NCBI GenBank assembly: GCA_016868355.1
Contig: VGHB01000004.1
Span: forward strand, 62,001 to 126,000
Length of the DNA: 64,000 nucleotides
Reading direction: 5' to 3'
Origin: Betaproteobacteria bacterium
GTDB taxonomy: Bacteria > Pseudomonadota > Gammaproteobacteria > Burkholderiales > Burkholderiaceae_C
Made by a program: the position numbers and the translations under genes. Of this stretch, positions 11,188 through 20,600 are shown in pieces. Every line of letters starts with the position of its first letter. Within the stretch, counting starts at the first letter, position 1. The notes below the pieces were generated by a model. It had not been told where the DNA came from and searched no databases. It saw only the letters and a program-made list of their open reading frames with translations.

Positions 11188-12165
11188 TTACTCTTGGCGG
11201 GCCAAGCGAACCATCGTTGCGCCGGGCTTGGCATGGACCAGGGAAGGCATGACCAGTACGCAGTTATCGTAGGGTGTGACCACGGGGCTGGCGCCATCAT
11301 GCCCGATGACGGTACCTTGCCGCGCCACCACGTCTGCGGTGCGGTACGCCTTTGTGAAGTGCGGTGCAGGCCCGGGCTGCACCGTGATGGCGTGGGTGAC
11401 TTGCAAGCGCTGTGGCGCTTGGCGCAGGTCGTTCTGGCGCCAACGCGTCGGCAGGTCGCTGGCCTGTGCGCATCCGCTGGCACACAGGAAGCGGTGCAGC
11501 ATATCCAGCGCCACCGTGCGTGAAGACTCCGCACCGTGCCAGCCGCACTCCACCAACAAGGCCACGGCTTCTGTGTCCTGAGCGTCGCCGAAGCGTCCAT
11601 GGTCACGCATACGGGTGCCCGCGGCATGGCCGGCATCGGCTACCAACAGCCCGGGTGCACCCCAGGCCAGGGCATGATCAGCGTGGTGGGCCATCAATCC
11701 GGTCAGGCCCAGGGCAGGCCCCTCGGCATGCATGGAATGAAGGTCCAACAGCCAATCGGCGCGCTCGACCACCGGCAACAGCTGCAGCACGCGTTCTTGC
11801 TCGCAATCCAGCGGGGCAGAGCCGCCCCGCCAGGGCATACGGCCCCAGAGCCGGTTTAGGTCTTGGTCAACAAAGCGCGAGCGGTCGGTGTTGGTCGGGT
11901 CAAAGCGGTCGAAAGCGGCCAGGTTGCAAAAAGCCAAGTTCAAGGCGCCGCACCGGGGCCGCAGTCCGGCCTCCAGGGCTTCCACTAGGGCCCATGCGCC
12001 ACACAGTTCGTTGCCGTGCACCAGTGCGGTAACCAGCACCTCACGACCCGGTTGGGTCGATGCGAAACGCCATACGCCCTCAACACCGGTGTTGCCAGCA
12101 CGCCAGGCGTTCAGGTCAGGGGCCTGCAGTTCGAAGGCCTTAGCAGAAGGAAAGGAACGGTTCAT
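11188..12165 (-). CDS. Succinylglutamate desuccinylase / aspartoacylase family zinc deacylase (M14)
   Basis: 325 aa, AstE/AspA-like member of the M14 metallopeptidase superfamily, expected to remove an acyl group from an N-acyl amino acid. Zinc ligands are visible as HxxE in ALVHGNELCG and a downstream His in LDLHSMHAEG; the NLAAFDRFDPTNTDRSRFVDQDLNRLWG block matches the family. No other arginine succinyltransferase pathway genes are nearby, so it need not be AstE itself. It starts 21 bp after a Bug-type solute receptor on the same strand, and the pair probably forms one transcript. A second, distantly similar M14 deacylase lies at 15010-16134. Confidence 0.85.
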   Translation of the reverse strand: MNRSFPSAKAFELQAPDLNAWRAGNTGVEGVWRFASTQPGREVLVTALVHGNELCGAWALVEALEAGLRPRCGALNLAFCNLAAFDRFDPTNTDRSRFVDQDLNRLWGRMPWRGGSAPLDCEQERVLQLLPVVERADWLLDLHSMHAEGPALGLTGLMAHHADHALAWGAPGLLVADAGHAAGTRMRDHGRFGDAQDTEAVALLVECGWHGAESSRTVALDMLHRFLCASGCAQASDLPTRWRQNDLRQAPQRLQVTHAITVQPGPAPHFTKAYRTADVVARQGTVIGHDGASPVVTPYDNCVLVMPSLVHAKPGATMVRLARQE

Positions 12166-12186
12166 GGCAAGGCGCGGGGCGGCGAT

Positions 12187-13227
12187 TTACTCTTCAATCT
12201 TGGCGAAATCAACAATGCGGCGGTATTTCTCGATTTCTGCGTTGTGAAAGGCGCTGAAGTTCAGACCAGGAGGGGCCATCGTGGCGCCTGATTCTTCCAA
12301 GCGCTTGCGCATATCGGCCACCTGCAAGGCCTCACCCAGGGCCTTTTGTAGGCGCTCTATCACTGCCAAGGGCAGCCCTGAAGGGCCAAACAGGCCAAAC
12401 CAGCTGCTGATATCCACCGCCTTGAGCGCGGGGTGTTCAGCCAGGGCAGGGATCTCAGGTGTCAAGCCCGCACGGCGCGCCTGAGTGGTGCCGATTGGAA
12501 TCATCTTGCCGCTGCGAATGTGTGGCAGGGCGCTGGACAAGACGAATACCCCGAAATCCAACTGTCCACTGAGCAGGTCGGTGGTCAGCGGCGCCACACC
12601 GCGATAGGGAATGTGCACCATGAAGAGCCCTGCGGCTTCTTTGGTCATCTCCCCGGCCAGATGCAGGGCGGTGCCCACACCAGAAGATCCATAGCTGAAG
12701 CGTCCTGGGTTGGCTTTGACGCGTTGGATGAACTGCGCCGGTGTGCGAGGCGCATCCTTGGTGCCCGCTGAAGTCACCAACACCATTGGCTGCGAGGCTA
12801 TCAGCCCAAGTCCGGTCAAGTCGCGCAGGGGGTTCAGGCGCAGCTTGCGGTTGACCAGCGGGGCGATGGCGGTTTCGTTGTTCGCGCCCAGCAGCAGGGT
12901 GTAGCCATCAGGCAAGGCCTGCACCACCTTTTGCGCGCCCAAGACGCCGCCGGCTCCACCGATGTTTTCGACCACCACCTGCACGCCCAACTGTTTGGCC
13001 AGCTCCGCCCCTACCACGCGTCCTGTCAAGTCGGTGCTGCCGCCCGGTGGGTAGCCCACCACCAGGTTGATGGGCCTGTTGGGGTAGTTGCCTGCCTGGG
13101 CCGATGCAAGACCGGGGGTACAGACGCTGACTGCTAGCCCCAGCAGGATGCGGCGACGCGTGTGCACGGCCGCGGGCGACGACAGGCGGGTTTGTGATCG
13201 GGCTGACAGACGGGTGGCGAGTTTCAT
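12187..13227 (-). CDS. Bug-family tripartite tricarboxylate transporter receptor (periplasmic)
   Basis: 346 aa precursor. The N-terminus carries a basic region and a hydrophobic signal (RRRILLGLAVSVCTPGLASAQ) with likely cleavage after ASA. The mature part opens with NYPNRPINLVVGYPPGGSTDLTGR, the standard Bug opening, followed by VVVENIGGAGGVLGAQKV and the FSYGSSGVGTALHLAGEM block. It binds a small carboxylate in the periplasm. No membrane genes (tctA/tctB type) are nearby, so it is an orphan receptor as is common in Burkholderiales. The frame remains open far upstream into sequence antisense to ettA, but the ATG at the signal peptide is clearly the start. Next gene: M14 deacylase. Confidence 0.92.
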   Translation of the reverse strand: MKLATRLSARSQTRLSSPAAVHTRRRILLGLAVSVCTPGLASAQAGNYPNRPINLVVGYPPGGSTDLTGRVVGAELAKQLGVQVVVENIGGAGGVLGAQKVVQALPDGYTLLLGANNETAIAPLVNRKLRLNPLRDLTGLGLIASQPMVLVTSAGTKDAPRTPAQFIQRVKANPGRFSYGSSGVGTALHLAGEMTKEAAGLFMVHIPYRGVAPLTTDLLSGQLDFGVFVLSSALPHIRSGKMIPIGTTQARRAGLTPEIPALAEHPALKAVDISSWFGLFGPSGLPLAVIERLQKALGEALQVADMRKRLEESGATMAPPGLNFSAFHNAEIEKYRRIVDFAKIEE

Positions 13228-13305
13228 GGTCGTATGGTTCGAATGGCTCAGGGATAATCGCCAATTGTGCCGCCGTGCGGCCCCAAATTGAGATTGCCCT
13301 AAGCC

Positions 13306-14970
<1,665 letters not shown>

Positions 14971-15009
14971 AAGCAACGCGCCGCAACACGGCAACGGCAG
15001 CGCTGTGTG

Positions 15010-16134
15010 CTACAGCGACAGCAGCTTGCCGCTGCGAAAAGCGTGTGCGCCGGCCACCTTGCCGATACGCTGGCCGCGCAACGCCCAACGAGTCTTGCTG
15101 TGGGCGAAGAACAGCCCTTCGACGCGGCTGCACACCGGCGTGGAGCCGCCCGTCAACGGGTCGATGATCTCGGCCACGGCCTGCCCAGCTCGAACCGACT
15201 GACCCAGCTCGCACCCGAACACCAGCACGCCGCCGCAAGGTGCTACCAGCGGGTCTACACCTTCCAACGGCAGGGCCAAACCCTTCAAGGTGGGGGCCAG
15301 CGGTGCAATGCTGCCGGGCTCCAGGTGTCCGCGCTGCTCCAAGAAACCCAGCAGCCCAAGGGCATCTCGTCGGGCGTTGGCATGGGTCACATCCGCTTCG
15401 CCGCGCAACTCCACCGTCGTGGAAAAACAGCCCAGTTCGATGGGGTGTCGTCCAGCATAGGCCTCCTGCAACTCCCACCAATGTCGCGATACAGACTCAT
15501 CGAAGGGGTTATCGCCCGACTCCTTGGCCAACAGCACCACCCTCGCGCCCAGCCACTGGCCCAGGGCCAAGCCGGTTTGGGCCCAAGGTGTGGGCGCATA
15601 CAGGTGCATCAGGGCCTGGCTGTCGCAATGCAGGTCGAGCACCGTATCGGCGTCCACCGCCAGAAGCTGCAGCAAGCGCTTGAGTGCCTCGGGCGCGGTG
15701 GCCGGTGACCAAGCCTGCAGCGCCTCGGTGCAGGCTCGTCGAATCAGGGCGGTGTTACCCGCCGCATCCGGACCCAGTTGCCCTTCCAGGTGCTGATGCA
15801 ACGCCGGGGTCAGCTCAAGGTAGCCACGGTTGTAGTTGACGCCGCTGGCCAGATCGAAGCGGCCAATCTGCGCACCCAATACCGCCTGTGAGCCGCCCAG
15901 TGGGTTGGCCGCGGGCACCAGCACGACTTCACCGCGCAGGCGGCCCTGGCTTTCCAGGAGGGTCAATTCGCGGCGAAGGTGCACACCCACCAGCAAACCG
16001 GGAATTTCATCAGCGTGCAGGGCACATTGGATGTAGGCCTTCGGGCCCGGGATGGTCGAGCCAAAGTGCAGGCTCAGCAACTCGGCATGGGTACCCGGGG
16101 CTGGCGGCAGCAATGCATGGAGCTGTTCAATCAT
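15010..16134 (-). CDS. Succinylglutamate desuccinylase / aspartoacylase family zinc hydrolase (M14), coupled to cyanophycinase
   Basis: 374 aa M14-superfamily deacylase or carboxypeptidase. Zinc ligands are HADE in CALHADEIPGLL and His in LDLHCDSQAL; the catalytic Glu is probably in VELRGEADV. The C-terminal ~100 residues (from about PLVAPCGGVLVF) resemble the beta-barrel lid of AspA-type proteins. It starts MIEQLHALLPP: the ATG overlaps the cyanophycinase stop by one base (TGATG), so the two are translated in tandem. No signal peptide, so cytoplasmic. Context suggests it acts on a product of the cyanophycinase, for example an aspartyl-arginine dipeptide or an acylated amino acid; that is inference. 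Confidence 0.82.
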   Translation of the reverse strand: MIEQLHALLPPAPGTHAELLSLHFGSTIPGPKAYIQCALHADEIPGLLVGVHLRRELTLLESQGRLRGEVVLVPAANPLGGSQAVLGAQIGRFDLASGVNYNRGYLELTPALHQHLEGQLGPDAAGNTALIRRACTEALQAWSPATAPEALKRLLQLLAVDADTVLDLHCDSQALMHLYAPTPWAQTGLALGQWLGARVVLLAKESGDNPFDESVSRHWWELQEAYAGRHPIELGCFSTTVELRGEADVTHANARRDALGLLGFLEQRGHLEPGSIAPLAPTLKGLALPLEGVDPLVAPCGGVLVFGCELGQSVRAGQAVAEIIDPLTGGSTPVCSRVEGLFFAHSKTRWALRGQRIGKVAGAHAFRSGKLLSL

Positions 16135-17468
16135 CAAGCTGGCTCCGACCAGTCCCGCAGCAGGGGCAGGGGTACCCGCACCGGGCGAATGTCCAGCCGT
16201 ACCCGTTCGATGGTGTAGGGGTCGCCGCCGGTACCCGCTGGGGCCCATGCCCGGGTGTGCTCGTCTCGGGTGAGGACGAATTCAAAGCCCAGGTCACGCC
16301 GGGCGTCGCCGGGACGCGGCAACGGGGTGTAGGCCAAGCCCCGAACCTGCTGCTTGGGCCCGTCGACCAGCTGAATCATGGCGTCCACAATGGCATAGTC
16401 TCCGAGGACGTCCATGAAGTAGCGGTCAAACTCGAAGGTGGGGTCGAAGTTGGGCGCGCGAAAGTTCACCGGCGCGGCCAACTTGGCTTGCGAGGGCTGC
16501 AGCCGGCCGGTTTCCAAATGAAAGCGGTCGCCCGGCTCCAGCAGCGAGATGCGCGCGCCCTGCAGGCTCAGCGCGCCATTTTCCAGGCCCGCTGTGGCCG
16601 CATGCAACTCCACCAACAGGGCCCCTCGGCCGGCCAGCACTTCAACTTCCTGGTCGTGAATCAAGGCTGCTGAGTCTTCATCAACACCCAGGCCCAACTT
16701 GTCGCCGGTGCTCAACATCAAGGGGATGATGCGCCCGACGCGTCCGCGTTTGAGAAAGTGCTGGTCAATCAACAGGCCTTCGGGTGCAAAGCCAAGTCCG
16801 GGCGCATATTCCTGCCCCTTGCGCAGAACACCCTTGAGCACCGAGGTCACAAAGGGCGCATCACGAAACATGGTTTGGCTCATGACGGCCGCACCGGCTG
16901 AGGTGCCGGCCACCAGGCCGCCTCGCGCCTGCACCGCCCGCACCGCCTGCAGCAGCGGGCTGTCTTGCCCGCCGGGCAGCATTGTGTCCACGATGCGGGC
17001 CTGCGCCCCGCCAGTGAAGAACACCGCCTGTGCGGACATCACCATCTGCAGCCACTTGGGGTCACGCACCGCAGCGGCCAGGTCTTGTTCTTTTAGGGCC
17101 GGCGCGACTGCCACCCAATCAGCTCGGGCGCCAGCACGCTGCAAAGCCTGCTGCGTCAGGTTGGCTGCCCGCTCAGGCCGTCCGGCTGCCATGCTCATCA
17201 CGGCAAATCTTGACCCCGGCCCGCCGGCCAACTCCACCAGCCGCTTCCACACCACGGGGTTGTCAAAACGCACACTGCCGCCCAAGGCGACCACGGGGCC
17301 CCATGAGTTGGTGCGCGTTGCAACCGGCGCGGCCGCAAGCTGGCCCACCGTGGGGGTGCTTGCCGGGGTGCCGGAGGGGCCTACGGCGTTGCTGGCATGA
17401 GCCGCTGAGCCAGCTGCCAGGCCCATCAGGGTGGCCATGGTCTGGCGCCGGTTAAAGGCCTCGTTCAC
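16134..17468 (-). CDS. Cyanophycinase (S51 serine peptidase family), Tat-exported
   Basis: S51 family; cyanophycinases cut the arginine/aspartate polymer cyanophycin into beta-Asp-Arg dipeptides. Family motifs: FFTGGAQARI, catalytic Ser in GTSAGAAVMS, and LIDQHFLKRGRVGRI with the likely catalytic His. The start is GTG, overlapping the upstream stop as GTGA, and places a twin-arginine signal (NRRQTMATLMGLAAGSAAHA) at the N-terminus, so the enzyme is probably exported folded. After the core there is an extra ~120-residue C-terminal part of unknown role, as in secreted cyanophycinases. No cyanophycin synthetase is in the window. It could instead cleave other isoaspartyl peptides. Confidence 0.85.
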   Translation of the reverse strand: MNEAFNRRQTMATLMGLAAGSAAHASNAVGPSGTPASTPTVGQLAAAPVATRTNSWGPVVALGGSVRFDNPVVWKRLVELAGGPGSRFAVMSMAAGRPERAANLTQQALQRAGARADWVAVAPALKEQDLAAAVRDPKWLQMVMSAQAVFFTGGAQARIVDTMLPGGQDSPLLQAVRAVQARGGLVAGTSAGAAVMSQTMFRDAPFVTSVLKGVLRKGQEYAPGLGFAPEGLLIDQHFLKRGRVGRIIPLMLSTGDKLGLGVDEDSAALIHDQEVEVLAGRGALLVELHAATAGLENGALSLQGARISLLEPGDRFHLETGRLQPSQAKLAAPVNFRAPNFDPTFEFDRYFMDVLGDYAIVDAMIQLVDGPKQQVRGLAYTPLPRPGDARRDLGFEFVLTRDEHTRAWAPAGTGGDPYTIERVRLDIRPVRVPLPLLRDWSEPA

Positions 17469-17839
17469 CCTGGGTGCTCCGCGGGCGAAGGTGGGGGCGC
17501 CCAGGCTTGCGCAATCCCAGACTGCGGGGCCGTCAGATGTGCTGCCTGCAGCCATTGGCGCAAGGACGCCGCGAGGTCGTGTCGGCTAAAGGCGCAGCTC
17601 TCTTCGCTGAACAGGGCGCTGGACTCCAACGCTTGCAGCAAGGTCTCAAGTACCGCGGTGAAGCGATTGGGCAAACCCGGCCAGTGCTGCGCGCATGCCC
17701 TGAAGCGCGCACACAAATCACCCCCGCTCATCCGGTCGTTTTCAAAGGCCTGGAGCGCGTCCTCAAGGGCCCAGAGCACCGGGCAAGGGCTGCCATCGGT
17801 TGAGCGGCTCAAAGGGCCTGGGTCCGCGCGATCAGCCAT
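17465..17839 (-). CDS. Small uncharacterised protein in the cyanophycinase operon
   Basis: 124 aa from the ATG beginning MADRADPGPLSRSTDG; I do not recognise a family. It has no signal peptide or membrane segment and looks largely helical and mildly acidic (ALEDALQAFENDRM; AVLETLLQALESSALFSEES). It overlaps the aminopeptidase P gene by 31 bp at its start and the cyanophycinase start by 4 bp (GTGA) at its end, which argues that it is translated. The frame is open for a further 23 codons upstream inside the aminopeptidase gene, but those codons read as shadow sequence. Function unknown; the position suggests a helper in peptide or polymer breakdown. Confidence 0.65.
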   Translation of the reverse strand: MADRADPGPLSRSTDGSPCPVLWALEDALQAFENDRMSGGDLCARFRACAQHWPGLPNRFTAVLETLLQALESSALFSEESCAFSRHDLAASLRQWLQAAHLTAPQSGIAQAWAPPPSPAEHPG

Positions 17840-19617
17840 TCCCGTGCATCGCCCTGCACCAAGGGCAGCAGGCGTTCGCGCACCACGGCGTGGTAGGCGT
17901 TGAGCCACTGCAGTTCATCTTCCCTCATCAACGCGTGCTCGATGCAGCGGGTATCAATTGGGCAAAGGGTCAGGGTCTCGAACTCTAGAAAGTCGCCAAA
18001 GCCGCCATTCTCTACAGTAGAGGCGGGCACATTGAGCACCAGGTTCTCGATGCGCACGCCCCAGTGCCCGGGTCGGTACACGCCCGGCTCGATGGAGGTG
18101 ATCATGCCCGGCTCCATGGCCATGTGCGGCTCGGGGATGGCCTTACTGATGCTTTGCGGGCCTTCGTGGACATTGAGGAAGTAGCCCACCCCGTGCCCGG
18201 TTCCGTGCCCAAATTCAATGCCCTGCTCCCAAAGGGGGGCTCGCGCCAACGCGTCCAGCATGGGACTGAGCGTGCCGCGCGGGAAACGGGCTCTGGACAA
18301 AGCCATCGTACCCTTGAGCACCAGGGTGTAGTCGCGCCGCATAGCTGCACTGACCTCGCCTACGGGCCATACCCGGGTGACGTCGGTGGTGCCGCCCAGG
18401 TATTGGCCGCCAGAGTCGATCAAGAGCAGACTGTTGCCTTCGATCACTGCGTGCGAGCTGGGCGTAGCCCGATAGTGGGGCATCGCACCATTGGCGGCGA
18501 AGCCGGCAATCACAGGAAACGACAAGCCCACGAAGCCTGATTGCCTGGCCCGCTCGGCGCTCAATCGCTCGTCGAGCGTCAGCTCGGTGATGCGTTCGCG
18601 GCCCAGCGCCTGCTCAAACCACGCGTAGAAGGCGCACATGGCCGCACCGTCACGGGCCATGGCCTCGCGAATGAAACCGGCTTCTTGGCTGGTTTTGCGG
18701 CTCTTAAGCAGGGTGCTGGGGTTGATGCCTTCAATGACCTTCACTGAAGCCGATACCGCCTGGCGTAAGCCCAGGGTGACGCGCCGAGGGTCTAGCAGCA
18801 AGACGGCCTCGGGGGGCAGAGCCGAGAGCGCCAAGGGGGCCTGCTCATAGGGCGCCAGCAAGACACCGTCGGCCCTCAATTCGTTTATCAAGGCAGCCGG
18901 CACCTTGCCCTCACCCACAAACAGCGTCACGGTGCTGGGCGCTATCAGCAGGTGGGACAGGAAGACGGGGTTATAGCTGACGTCCGAGCCGCGCAGGTTG
19001 GTGATCCAGGCGGTGTCGTCGACGGTGCTGACAAAGTGGTGCGAAGCACCGAGCCGCGCCATGGCCTGGCGCACTTGCTCGACCTTGGCACTTCGGCCCA
19101 TGGGAGCATGGGGGACCTGGTGCGCGTACACCGGCTCGGTGGGCAGCGCAGGGCGCTCGGGCCATGCACCTTGCAGCAAGTCGGCGTCTGTTCGCAACTG
19201 GATGCCCGCAGCGTCCAGGGCTGTTCGCAGTTGTTGGGCTGCGGCCAGCCCCAAGACCTGCGCGTCGACCGCCACCGTCCCGCCTGGGAGCACCTGCTCG
19301 ACCAACCATTGGATGTGGTGGGTTGCGGTTCCGGTTGGGATCTTCACCAGATTCACGCCGGTGCCCTGTAATTCGGCTTCGGCCTGTACCCAGTACCGGC
19401 TGTCGGCAAACAACGCTGCTTGGTCCAGCATCACCACCAGGGTCCCCATCGATCCAGTAAAGCCGCTGAAGTGCTCCCGGCCCTGCCAGCGCTCAGGCAG
19501 GTATTCCGATAGGTGGGGGTCAGCCGAGGGCACCAGCAGCGCGTCCACGCGCTCCTGCACCATGACCTCACGCAGGGCTTGCAGCCGGCTTCGAATGGGG
19601 TTGATTCGGATGTCCAT
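17809..19617 (-). CDS. Xaa-Pro aminopeptidase (M24B, three-domain XPNPEP1 type)
   Basis: 602 aa, matching the long three-domain form found in eukaryotes and many bacteria rather than the ~440 aa E. coli PepP. It releases an N-terminal residue next to proline. Two creatinase-like N-terminal domains are followed by the pita-bread fold with metal ligands Asp (LIDSGGQYLGGTTDVTR, two Asp), His (FGHGTGHGVG), Glu (SIEPGVYRPG) and Glu (VRIENLVL). Cytoplasmic. It follows argF by 50 bp and overlaps the small unknown gene, so it sits in the middle of the argD-to-M14 array. Confidence 0.93.
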   Translation of the reverse strand: MDIRINPIRSRLQALREVMVQERVDALLVPSADPHLSEYLPERWQGREHFSGFTGSMGTLVVMLDQAALFADSRYWVQAEAELQGTGVNLVKIPTGTATHHIQWLVEQVLPGGTVAVDAQVLGLAAAQQLRTALDAAGIQLRTDADLLQGAWPERPALPTEPVYAHQVPHAPMGRSAKVEQVRQAMARLGASHHFVSTVDDTAWITNLRGSDVSYNPVFLSHLLIAPSTVTLFVGEGKVPAALINELRADGVLLAPYEQAPLALSALPPEAVLLLDPRRVTLGLRQAVSASVKVIEGINPSTLLKSRKTSQEAGFIREAMARDGAAMCAFYAWFEQALGRERITELTLDERLSAERARQSGFVGLSFPVIAGFAANGAMPHYRATPSSHAVIEGNSLLLIDSGGQYLGGTTDVTRVWPVGEVSAAMRRDYTLVLKGTMALSRARFPRGTLSPMLDALARAPLWEQGIEFGHGTGHGVGYFLNVHEGPQSISKAIPEPHMAMEPGMITSIEPGVYRPGHWGVRIENLVLNVPASTVENGGFGDFLEFETLTLCPIDTRCIEHALMREDELQWLNAYHAVVRERLLPLVQGDAREWLIARTQAL

Positions 19618-19667
19618 GCGCCAATTCTAGGAGCGCGGGGCCCAGCCGTGTGGAGGGGTAGGGCTCG

Positions 19668-20600
19668 CTAACCGATGCGGCCCAGCAAGAGGTACTCCAT
19701 CAACGCCTTTTGCACATGCATTCGATTCTCCGCTTCATCCCAAACCACGCTCTGGGGGCCGTCGATGACCTCGGCGGCCACTTCTTCACCCCGGTGGGCC
19801 GGCAGGCAGTGCATGAACAGGGCTTCGGGTTTGGCCGCGGCCATCATCGGAGCATTCACGCACCAATTTGCAAATGCAGCCTTTCTCATTTCGTTTTCGG
19901 CCTCGAAACCCATGCTGGTCCACACATCGGTGGTGACCAGGTCTGCGCCGCGGCAGGCGTCTAGGGGGTTTTGGAAGACTTTAAAGCAACTGGTGTCTCG
20001 CAGCCCAGCCACATCCAGGTTCACCTCGTAGCCGCTGGGCGTGCTGATGTGAACGGTGAAACCCAGTACTTCGGCCGCTTGTAGCCAGGTGTGGGCTATG
20101 TTGTTGCCGTCACCTACCCAGGCCACCACCTTGCCCGCAATTGAGCCGCGGTGCTCAATGTAGGTGTAAAGATCGGCCAAGATTTGACAGGGGTGGTAAG
20201 CGTTTGTCAGCCCATTGATCACCGGCACACGTGAGTGGGCGGCGAAACCTTCGAGTTTGGCCTGCTCGTAGGTCCTGATCATCACAATGTCCACCATGCG
20301 GCTGATTACGCGCGCACTGTCTTCTACCGGCTCTGCGCGGCCCAGCTGGCTGTCACCCGTGGTCAGGTGCACCACCGAGCCACCCATTTGGTACATCCCC
20401 GCTTCGAAGCTCACCCGGGTCCTGGTGCTGGCCTTTTCAAAGATCATGGCCAGTGTGCGGTCGACCAGGGGCGTGTACCTCTCGTAGTTCTTGAAGCGCT
20501 TCTTGATGATGGCCGTACGTTCAAACAGGTAGCTGTATTCCTCGGACCGAAGGTCTTTGAACTGCAGATAGTGGCGTATCAGGGGTAGTCCAGGCTTCAT
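19668..20600 (-). CDS. argF: Ornithine carbamoyltransferase
   Basis: Makes citrulline from ornithine and carbamoyl phosphate in arginine synthesis. 310 aa, usual length. The carbamoyl-phosphate motif STRTR is in EKASTRTRVSFE; HPCQILADL and the ornithine-binding MHCLPAHRGEEV (catalytic Cys) are intact. The start overlaps the argD stop (ATGA), so argD-argF is one coupled unit. The ~300 aa length and motif set fit the anabolic enzyme rather than the catabolic ArcB form. Confidence 0.96.
   Translation of the reverse strand: MKPGLPLIRHYLQFKDLRSEEYSYLFERTAIIKKRFKNYERYTPLVDRTLAMIFEKASTRTRVSFEAGMYQMGGSVVHLTTGDSQLGRAEPVEDSARVISRMVDIVMIRTYEQAKLEGFAAHSRVPVINGLTNAYHPCQILADLYTYIEHRGSIAGKVVAWVGDGNNIAHTWLQAAEVLGFTVHISTPSGYEVNLDVAGLRDTSCFKVFQNPLDACRGADLVTTDVWTSMGFEAENEMRKAAFANWCVNAPMMAAAKPEALFMHCLPAHRGEEVAAEVIDGPQSVVWDEAENRMHVQKALMEYLLLGRIG

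Noticed and set aside
14971-15009. Possible bidirectional terminator between ettA and the M14 gene
   Set aside because: Only short imperfect pairing (GCAACAC with GTGTGC) and no T-run on either strand.
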